DNA of 64,000 bases from Porcincola sp945869225 (lineage in GTDB: Bacteria; Bacillota; Clostridia; Lachnospirales; Lachnospiraceae), in NCBI RefSeq assembly GCF_052118625.1, contig NZ_JBQKGW010000013.1:22808-86807 (forward strand), written 5' to 3'. This document shows positions 41,602 through 48,260 of the stretch, one piece after another (positions within the stretch are counted from its first letter, which is position 1; each line of letters starts with the position of its first letter). Both the position numbers and the translations under genes were made by a program. The notes beneath the pieces are model-generated. The model was not told the DNA's origin and did not search any database. It saw only the letters and a program-made list of their open reading frames with translations.

Positions 41602-41754
41602 ATGGCAACGAACCGATGCGTTGTATTCTACGGATCCAATTCCTGGGCGTATACCAGGCTCGGCCATGTGAACCTTTCGCAGGATAAGATGAGGGAGCTT
41701 CTAGGCAATGGAGATGTTGTCATCACGCTGGATGCATACGGAAGAAATGGATGA
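41602..41754 (+). pseudogene. C-terminal scrap of a cyclophilin-like protein
   Basis: Fifty codons ending at TGA 41752-41754: CVVFYGSNSWAYTRLGHVNL, then KMRELLGNGDVVITL. This closely matches the end of the lipoprotein encoded at 9518 (VVFYGSNSWAYTRLG and SELLGKGDVKITI). The N-terminal signal, linker and first half are missing, replaced by DUF4143-derived repeat DNA. It precedes a TetR/CMD-cupin relic, showing that the same gene set once stood here (module C). Confidence 0.7.
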
Positions 41755-41796
41755 TTGTCTTTCCAGTAAAAAGTAACAAACGAAGGAGCAGATTAT

Positions 41797-43036
41797 ATGC
41801 CGAAGGGTTCAAAGGAATTAACAGAGAACAGAAAAAAAAGAGATTGTCGATGCCTGTGAAAAGCTGTATCAGACCAAGGGCTTCCATGACATTACGATCA
41901 AGGATATCGGACAGGCAGTATCGATGTCCCGCCCTTCGATTTACAACTATTACGAAACAAGAGAGGAGATTTTTCTTGCGCTTCTGAAAAGAGAGTATGA
42001 AAAATGGACAGCAGATATACGGGAAGTGAGTGCGAAGAATAAGAAACTTACTCCCGATGAGCTGGCGTATTCGCTCGCGCAGACGCTGGAACCAAGAAAA
42101 TTCCTGCTGAAGATTTCTGCCATGAATCTGTATGAGATTGAAGATAACAGCAGAGAGGAGAATCTTGTGGAATTTAAGACAGCTTTTCTCGATTCTCTGG
42201 AAGCAGTAAAAGAGTGCCTGAGGAAGTTCCTTCCGGATCTTTCGGATGAAAGAATTGAAGAGATCCGCTATGCATTTTTCCCGTTTATGTATGGGATCTA
42301 TCCATATGTATATCCCACAGAGAAGCAGATGAAGGCCATGGATAATGATGACGTGCTGTTTGGGGAGAACTGGAATAATGAGGATATTGACCTGAAGACG
42401 AGAAGCATTGTCGTGATTTCTGTTTTCATGGGACGGGGGCTTGTGGACAGCTCCCTGAAATATCATCTGCAGACGGCGAAGAAAAATGGCGTCACAAAGA
42501 GAGAAATAGCAGCAATTATCACACATGCGGCTTTTTATGCAGGCTGGCCGGTTGCATGGGCTGTTTTCAATATGGCAAAGGAAATCTGGACAGAGGATGA
42601 GAATGTCCCGGATGACAAGGACATGGAGGAATATCAGAAGACCATCTTTTTCCCAATCGGTAACCCGAATGACGCATATGCCAAATATTTCATTGGACGG
42701 AGTTACCTTGCACCGGTGGCAGATGCGCCATTCCCGATTTTCAATGTCACATTTGAACCTGGCTGCCGTAACAACTGGCACATCCATCACGCAGATAAGG
42801 GCGGTGGCCAGATGCTGATTTGTGTCGGTGGCAAGGGATGGTATCAGGAATGGGGCAAGAAGCCGGTTCTAATGACGCCTGGTACTGTGATCGAGATTCC
42901 GGCCAATGCGAAACACTGGCATGGAGCTGCGGCAGACTCCTGGTTTTCACATCTTGCCTTTGAGATCCCCGGAGAGAACACTTCCAATGAGTGGCTTGAA
43001 CCGGTTACCGATGAAGAATACAGCAGATTAAAGTGA
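41797..43036 (+). pseudogene. TetR regulator fused to CMD-cupin protein by deletion, frameshifted in a poly-A tract
   Basis: AGGAG precedes ATG 41797. Codons up to the run of eight A (41832-41839) begin a TetR protein. Removing one A restores the frame into EIVDACEKLYQTKGFHDITI, SRPSIYNYYETREEIFLALL and the TetR ligand domain up to YPTEKQMKAMD. There the frame passes without stop into NDDVLFGENWNNEDIDLKTR and the whole CMD and cupin domains (FNVTFEPGCRNNWHIHH, KHWHGAAADSWFSHLAFEIP). In module A the same two genes are about 2.4 kb apart, so a deletion has joined them. As sequenced, ATG 41797 gives only 20 residues; an internal start at 41924 (MSRPSIYN) would lack the DNA-binding domain. Frame recovery by poly-A slippage is conceivable. 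Confidence 0.8.
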
Positions 43037-43139
43037 AAACAGCATCATTCTTCAAAGGCTTGCAGATGGAATGGATATGGTTTTAAACATTTCGTTCACG
43101 CCCAAAGCGAAGACGCATAGATGATCTATGAAAACCTGA

Positions 43140-43177
43140 ATGTCAGGAATTCTGACACGAAAGTATCCGGCATTTCC
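43140..43177 (+). repeat. 38-bp direct repeat flanking a DUF4143 gene, left copy
   Basis: Matches 44597-44634 with one mismatch. It contains the dyad TGTCAG-5 bp-CTGACA. The right copy encodes the VRNSDTKVFGIS linker in front of the HD relic. The repeats bracket the ATPase gene 43318-44565, suggesting insertion or duplication of a 1.46-kb segment. The gap 43037-43317 holds nothing else that I can name. Confidence 0.85.
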
Positions 43178-43317
43178 CGCCCGCAATAGTGATGAAGAAA
43201 AGCGCCCAAAATGGCAAAAAACTTCATCGGATGCTGGCGGAACCGATGCAGGAGTGATATATTGCTATTGAAGAAAAATGTAATAAATGTCAAAAATCTT
43301 CATTTGCAGGTGGACAT

Positions 43318-44565
43318 ATGAAGGAAATCAAGCGCGACATCTATCTGAACAGGCTGATCAGACGCCGTGAAAACGGGCTTATCAAAGTGATTACCGGAAT
43401 CCGGAGAAGCGGTAAATCTTATCTTCTGGATCCGATCTTTCGAAATTACCTGTTGTCGGAGGGAATCCGGGAGGATCATATTATAAAGATCGAACTGGAC
43501 AGAGAATCCATGCGCGGGTATTATCACGATCCTCAAGCATTTGATCAATATATTCGTTCCTTTGTCAAAGATGAACAGATGTACTACATCATTCTGGATG
43601 AAATACAGCTGGTTGATGATTTTGAATATATCTTAAACGGTTTGTTTTATGAAAAAAATCTTGACGTTTACGTAACAGGCAGCAATTCCAAGTTTTTGTC
43701 ATCGGATATCATTACAGAGTTCCGCGGGAGGGGAGATCAGATCCGGGTGCAGCCGCTTGCTTTTTCCGAGTATCTCCCTGCATGTGGTATAGAAGACAAG
43801 TATGATGCATGGAATGAGTATATGACATATGGTGGGATGCCTTTTGTTGTATCTATACAGGAGGAACAAGACAAGGCGGCATATCTGAAGGATCTGTTTG
43901 AACAGGTATATTTCAGAGATATACTCGAGCGATACGATATAAGAAGAAAGGATATATTAGATTCCCTGGTAAATGTTCTTGCCGCTTCGGTCGGTTCCCT
44001 GACGAATCCGCAGAAAATATATGACACATTCAAAAGTAATGGAGAGAAAGAGCTCTCAATCAATACGATAAGCTCCTATCTTTCTTATTTGGAAGACGCA
44101 TTTATTGTGAGCAGAGCGGAACGCTATGATATCAAAGGACGGAAATATATCAGCACCCCTCAGAAGTATTACTTCACGGATCTGGGGTTGAGAAATGCCA
44201 GACTGAATTTCAGGCAGCAGGAAGAAATCCATTTGATGGAAAACGCACTGTATAATGAACTGTTGTTCCGCGGATACCATGTCGATGTGGGAGTTGTCGA
44301 AATTCGAGAACAAGGCAGGCGAAAAAACACGGAAGTGGACTTCGTATGCAATGAAGACAGTAATCGGTATTATATACAGTCTGCGCTTCGCCTTGATACG
44401 CAGGAGAAGACGCTGCAGGAGAGCAAATCCTTGAATCACATTGGGGATAATTTCAAAAAAATCATTGTGGTAAAGGATCATATCAAACCATGGCGGACAG
44501 AAGATGGGATATTGGTAATCGGCGCTATGGATTTTATGCTTGATCCGGAAAGCCTCATGCATTGA
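43318..44565 (+). CDS. DUF4143-family AAA ATPase
   Basis: 415 residues; GCAGGTGG site, ATG 43318. P-loop VITGIRRSGKSYLLDPIFRN (Gly27-Ser34), Walker B YYIILDEIQLVDDFEYILNG (Asp94/Glu95), sensor-like YVTGSNSKFLSSDIITEFRG, then TYGGMPFVV and the wing/helix region (NTISSYLSYLEDAFIVSRAE). C-terminal DUF4143 domain: KYYFTDLGLRNARLNFRQQE, NALYNELLFRGYHVDVGVVE and TEVDFVCNEDSNRYYIQSAL. The family is ATP-binding with a C-terminal domain resembling PD-(D/E)XK nucleases, and no function is established. Flanked by 38-bp direct repeats. A close paralogue is at 45749 and a collapsed one at 6905. Confidence 0.88.
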   Translation: MKEIKRDIYLNRLIRRRENGLIKVITGIRRSGKSYLLDPIFRNYLLSEGIREDHIIKIELDRESMRGYYHDPQAFDQYIRSFVKDEQMYYIILDEIQLVDDFEYILNGLFYEKNLDVYVTGSNSKFLSSDIITEFRGRGDQIRVQPLAFSEYLPACGIEDKYDAWNEYMTYGGMPFVVSIQEEQDKAAYLKDLFEQVYFRDILERYDIRRKDILDSLVNVLAASVGSLTNPQKIYDTFKSNGEKELSINTISSYLSYLEDAFIVSRAERYDIKGRKYISTPQKYYFTDLGLRNARLNFRQQEEIHLMENALYNELLFRGYHVDVGVVEIREQGRRKNTEVDFVCNEDSNRYYIQSALRLDTQEKTLQESKSLNHIGDNFKKIIVVKDHIKPWRTEDGILVIGAMDFMLDPESLMH

Positions 44566-45176
44566 TAAAAAGAATGTTATTCCGGCGAAAAACAGATGTC
44601 AGGAATTCTGACACGAAAGTATTCGGCATTTCCTACGATGATGCTCTTGCGCTCCTCAAGAAGTACAACGAGGATCCGTTCCACATCACCCACGGCGAGA
44701 CCGTCTCAAAGCTGATGCGGTACTATGCGAAGAAGTATGATCCGCAGAATGAGGAATTCTGGGTAATCTGCGGGCTGCTCCACGATCTTGACTGGGAAAA
44801 GTAGAACGACATGATGATCCATACGGTCAAGGCGGCAGACCTGCTGAAGGAAGCCGGCGTGAACATGCAGGTGACGCATGTCATCCAGACGCACAATGAG
44901 CATGTCCCGGGACTTCCGAAGCCGGAAGTGAAGATGGAGAAAGTGCTTTTCGCTGTTGATGAGCTCTCAGGTCTTCTTGGCGCGATTGCCCTCATGTATC
45001 CGTCTCATTCCGCACAGGACCTGAACCTCAAGTCCGTGAAGAAGAAATTCAAGGACAAGCATTTCGCTGCCGGCTGCGACCGTGACAATATCACCCGCGG
45101 CGCCGAGATGAACGGGCTTTCTCTGGACGACCTGTTCAATTCGATGATCGAGGCATACAAGGCGACGAACGACTGA
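44562..45176 (+). pseudogene. HD-domain protein paralogous to the lysS C-terminus, broken by an amber codon
   Basis: The frame VRNSDTKVFGISYDDALALL, then KKYNEDPFHITHGETVSKLM and VICGLLHDLDWEK reaches TAG at 44802-44804. Two codons later the frame continues NDMMIHTVKAADLLKEAGVN, then FAVDELSGLLGAIALMYPSH, KKFKDKHFAAGCDRDNITRG and a normal end. In the lysS fusion the same position is Trp (DWEKWQD), so a TGG to TAG change explains the stop. No second start exists near 44811 with a proper ribosome site. The rest of the sequence is well preserved, implying a young pseudogene or suppression. Confidence 0.82.
44597..44634 (+). repeat. 38-bp direct repeat flanking a DUF4143 gene, right copy
   Basis: One mismatch against 43140-43177. 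It overlaps the first codons of the HD relic and contains the TGTCAG/CTGACA dyad. Confidence 0.85.
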
Positions 45177-45290
45177 TCTGGCACACTGACGAAATGACAG
45201 TCCGGATGCTTTGCTGTACAAACGCAGAATAACACTCCGTAATCAACGTAAGCTCTGCATCTTGACTCTTTGCAGATTTTTGCAGTCCAT

Positions 45291-45340
45291 AGAGGCACTC
45301 CTTTTTCAGAATCAATCTGGGAAGGGGGGTGCCTCTTTTG
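45291..45340 (+). terminator. Terminator after the HD relic
   Basis: The stem AGAGGCACTCC / GGGGTGCCTCT has a long loop and a following TTTTGTTTT, 115 bases after the HD stop. Confidence 0.78.
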
Positions 45341-45620
45341 TTTTAGCGCATCGATGAAAAGGAAAAGTATCAATATGTTGCATCGCGGGCCCTGATGTAA
45401 CTGCAGGGGGCAGAGACCGTGTACAGTATTTTGCATCGAGATTGCGGACCGGGCAGGCAGAGACTAACGAAATCGAGTACTGCTATACTTTGAAGCAGGT
45501 TTCTTGTGTGGACATTTTCAACCGGACAAGCCTGTCTGGTTGGTGATATACGGCTTTTCTCACTTTAGGTCGTGCTTTTCAGCTATTGCCTATCTTACAT
45601 ATGTCCGTGAAAGGAGGATT

Positions 45621-45660
45621 ATTACTACCTTAGGCCGATTGCGTCTCAAGTGCGTAATTT
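45621..45660 (+). repeat. 40-bp repeat with internal dyad, copy 1
   Basis: It begins ATTACTACCTTAGGCCG and ends TGCGTAATTT. The second copy, 45697-45736, has the same ends and spacing, and about three quarters of the bases agree. Its centre is also similar to the reverse complement of the other copy, so the pair is both a direct and an inverted repeat. Operator sites for the DUF4143 gene are a plausible reading. Confidence 0.65.
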
Positions 45661-45696
45661 TATATTGAATCACGCGGCTCAACAGGCTATACTTGA

Positions 45697-45736
45697 ATTA
45701 CTATCTTAAGACGATTACGGCCTAAGCGCGTAATTT
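45697..45736 (+). repeat. 40-bp repeat with internal dyad, copy 2
   Basis: It begins ATTACTATCTTAAGACG and ends CGCGTAATTT, directly before the ribosome site of the ATPase gene. It contains the near-palindrome CTTAAG...CCTAAG. Confidence 0.65.
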
Positions 45737-45748
45737 CAGGAGGTGCCG

Positions 45749-47020
45749 ATGATACAACGTGATCTTTATCTTCACCAACTTGTTTCTTATATGTGGGATG
45801 GCCAGATCAAAGTCATTACCGGGATCCGGCGGTGCGGAAAGTCCGTTCTTTTATTCGAACTGTTTCGTGACTATCTGCTGTCACAGGGGACGAGTTCCGA
45901 GAACATCATTAAAATCGAACTTGATAAACGCAAAGATGTAAAATACCGCAACCCGATTGCTCTCAGCAGTATGATCGAGGCAAAGATACAAAACAGCGCA
46001 CAACAGTACTATCTTTTTATCGATGAAATTCAACTGTCTGTTTCCGTTCCCGATCCAGATCTGCCCGGCGAAAAGGTAACAATCTATGATATGCTGAATG
46101 AACTGCGAGGATACAAAAATCTTGATGTGTATGTCACAGGAAGCAATTCCAGGATGCTGTCAAGCGACATTGTTACAGAATTTCGCGGACGCTCTTCGCA
46201 GATCCATGTATATCCTTTTTCTTTCCGGGAGTTCTTTGCAGCTGTGGGCGGAGATAAAAGAGATGCATTTGACCGCTATATGCTTTACGGCGGGATGCCA
46301 TATCTTCTGAATCTGAAGGAAGACCGACAGCAAAAAGACTATCTGACACAGCTTTTCAATGAGGTATATATCAAGGATATCGTTGAGCGTGAGGAAATTG
46401 AACGTCCTGATGTGCTTTCAGACATTCTGGACTTTCTTGCATCATCTGTCAGTTCACTGACAAATCCTACCAATATTGCGAACACACTGAACAGTACAAG
46501 AAAAGCGAATATCAGCCCTAAAACTGTTTCAAGTTATTTGGAATACCTGAAGAATGCTTTTCTGATTAGCGAAGCAAAACGCTGGGATATCAAGGGAAAA
46601 CGATATTTTCAGTATCCAAACAAATATTATTACACGGATATCGGACTCCGTAATGCGCGTGTCAATTTCCGGCAATTTGATCCTGGACATATCATGGAAA
46701 ACATCCTGTACAATGAACTGATTATACGGGGATATTCCGTTGACGTTGGAGTCGTCCTGGATAGGCGAAAAAATCAGAAGGTGCAAAAAGAAATTGATTT
46801 TGTTGTCAACCAGGGAGACAAAAAGGTATATATCCAATCCGCCTACGAAATGTCTCACGTAGAAAAAACAGCAAGCGAATTGGACTCTCTGCGACTGACG
46901 AATGATTTCTTTGATAAAATCATCATGCGTCGAGATATTCCGGCATCCTTTACGGATGAAAACGGCATTCGTCATATTAATGTACTGGATTTCCTGCTTG
47001 GCCAAGAAACGATCTTCTGA
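45749..47020 (+). CDS. DUF4143-family AAA ATPase
   Basis: Start ATG 45749 is five bases after AGGAGG; GTG 45743 overlaps the site and is rejected. 423 residues. P-loop VITGIRRCGKSVLLFELFRD (Gly25-Ser32), Walker B YYLFIDEIQLS (Asp92/Glu93), YVTGSNSRMLSSDIVTEFRG, LYGGMPYLL, then the DUF4143 domain: KYYYTDIGLRNARVNFRQFD, NILYNELIIRGYSVDVGVVL and KEIDFVVNQGDKKVYIQSAY. It has an extra loop after the Walker B strand (SVPDPDLPGEKVTIYD). Same family as 43318, around half identical by eye. Its upstream region carries operator-like repeats. Its 3' end is duplicated at 41556. Confidence 0.88.
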   Translation: MIQRDLYLHQLVSYMWDGQIKVITGIRRCGKSVLLFELFRDYLLSQGTSSENIIKIELDKRKDVKYRNPIALSSMIEAKIQNSAQQYYLFIDEIQLSVSVPDPDLPGEKVTIYDMLNELRGYKNLDVYVTGSNSRMLSSDIVTEFRGRSSQIHVYPFSFREFFAAVGGDKRDAFDRYMLYGGMPYLLNLKEDRQQKDYLTQLFNEVYIKDIVEREEIERPDVLSDILDFLASSVSSLTNPTNIANTLNSTRKANISPKTVSSYLEYLKNAFLISEAKRWDIKGKRYFQYPNKYYYTDIGLRNARVNFRQFDPGHIMENILYNELIIRGYSVDVGVVLDRRKNQKVQKEIDFVVNQGDKKVYIQSAYEMSHVEKTASELDSLRLTNDFFDKIIMRRDIPASFTDENGIRHINVLDFLLGQETIF

Positions 47021-47041
47021 TTCGTAAGACAGTCGATGCAT
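46999..47041 (+). repeat. 43-bp direct repeat, copy 2
   Basis: 3' end and trailer of the DUF4143 gene. One mismatch to 41556-41598, 5.4 kb away. Homologous recombination between the two would delete the intervening region. Confidence 0.85.
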
Positions 47042-47152
47042 GTAAGTTGACTGATGGAGCAGACAAAAAACATGAGGAAATATGATTACAGAAAAGAATA
47101 TTTTTAAAAGAACGTATGCATTTCCAGCGGATGGAGAAGGGAATTACTGTGG

Positions 47153-47551
47153 AATTCCGACGCATTATTCATCGGAGCTTTTGAGATAGAACAGAAAATG
47201 AATCGCCTTGCCTGCCTCATGAAGGATAAGTGGGGTTACACAAAACTTGTCCCGCTGAACACAAAAAGAGTTCTGAACAGCAGCAAGGTCAGTGACCATC
47301 ACGCCATCCTCCCGACGGAGAATGTCTATGACGCTGTTTTCGGTGATCTTCCCGAAGGGGAACAGAAGATTCTTTCCCTTCTTGCGGCAAGACTTCTTGC
47401 CGCACTCGGAAATCCCTGCCGGTTTACCGGGTACCATCTGGAACTTACAGCCGCCGGACAGATTTTCAAGGCGTCCGCAAAGAGGATCACCGATCCTGGT
47501 TGGAAGGAAATGGAGAGCTGGATTCTGGGAAAGAAAGAGTGGGGATCATGA
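47153..47551 (+). pseudogene. Topoisomerase III fragment of a conjugative element
   Basis: The frame SDALFIGAFEIEQKMNRLAC, then WGYTKLVPLNTKRVLNSSKV and SDHHAILPTENVYDAVFGDL contains the VSDHHAILPT motif of type IA topoisomerase III, a region close to the active-site Tyr domain. The following part (EGEQKILSLLAARLLAALGN, then TAAGQIFKASAKRI) continues the enzyme and ends at a junction near 47545. The N-terminal TOPRIM domain and C-terminal zinc fingers are absent. Such topB genes accompany relaxases in Tn916/CTnDOT-like elements of gut Firmicutes. Confidence 0.68.
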
Positions 47552-47882
47552 TTCGGCGCAGCACGGAAAGTATCGCTCCGGTGTGGGTAAGGACTTTGAT
47601 CTCCTGATCGATATTAACCGGAAGATGCAGGAAGGAAAGTGCAGAGGATATGAGCGCTGGGCGAAGATCTTCAATGTAAAACAGATGTCTAAGGTCCTGC
47701 TCTATCTTCAGGAACATGACATCCGCGATTACGACGCTTTGCAGGAAATGACAAAGTCGAGTGCGGTGAAATCTCACGAGCTGTCAGATGCCATCAAGGA
47801 GAAGGAAGCAAGGCTTCAGGACATCGACCGCTTTCTGAAGATTGATGAAGAGCAGAGGAGACAGCAGGAGAAAACAAGATAA
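47544..47882 (+). pseudogene. Relaxase (MobA/VirD2-type) C-terminal fragment
   Basis: In a second frame the sequence YRSGVGKDFDLLIDINRKMQ, then EGKCRGYERWAKIFNVKQMS, KVLLYLQEHDIRDYDALQEM and a coiled-coil end (KEKEARLQDIDRFLKIDEEQ) is the C-terminal half of relaxases of Firmicutes integrative conjugative elements. It is joined directly to the topoisomerase scrap, so a deletion removed what stood between. It shows that the defence island downstream was inserted in, or carried by, an element. Confidence 0.66.
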
Positions 47883-48260
47883 GGAAACACCGACGATCAA
47901 CGGGCAGGTGGCAGTCATGAGGCTGCTGTCTGCCCTCTTTTTTGTTTGCCGCGAAATAAACGCCATAGAAAGTGCCAGACTTGTCTGGCGCGCAGCCTGT
48001 CCGCAGGACAGTTCTCGGGGGATTGGGGGATGCCCACCAACAAGCGGAGGCCTTTTTGTACAAAAGGACACTGCTTGCCAGTTAGCGAGGTGACCAATAT
48101 TTTGAGCAAAAGAATACGGTAAATTGATTGATAATATTCTGTGACATGATTAGAATGTAACTATAATCTCAGCGTTTATGTCGAACATTTATAGAATCTA
48201 CACGCTTAAAGGAATTTACTCTCACAAAAAGTTTTCTGTTAAGCAAATATCAGGGGAAAA
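47883..48260. other. Gap before the defence operon, with candidate promoter
   Basis: No convincing gene. Short GC-rich repeats (CCTGTCCGCAGGACAG hairpin, about 47997-48012) probably belong to the decayed conjugative element. An A+T-rich stretch from about 48115 marks the start of the next region. TATAAT at 48162-48167 is a candidate -10 box, but its -35 is weak. GGGGAAAA precedes ATG 48261. Confidence 0.4.

Larger units (their letters stand above)
45341..45748. other. Intergenic region upstream of the second DUF4143 gene
   Basis: No gene is evident in 45177-45748. It holds a second hairpin (CAACCGGACA / TGTCTGGTTG, 45519-45542) and two 40-bp imperfect direct repeats annotated separately at 45621-45660 and 45697-45736. 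The ribosome site AGGAGG at 45738-45743 belongs to the gene at 45749. Confidence 0.5.

Noticed and set aside
45621..45736. CRISPR repeats
   Set aside because: Only two imperfect units with a spacer-like gap; better explained as operators.
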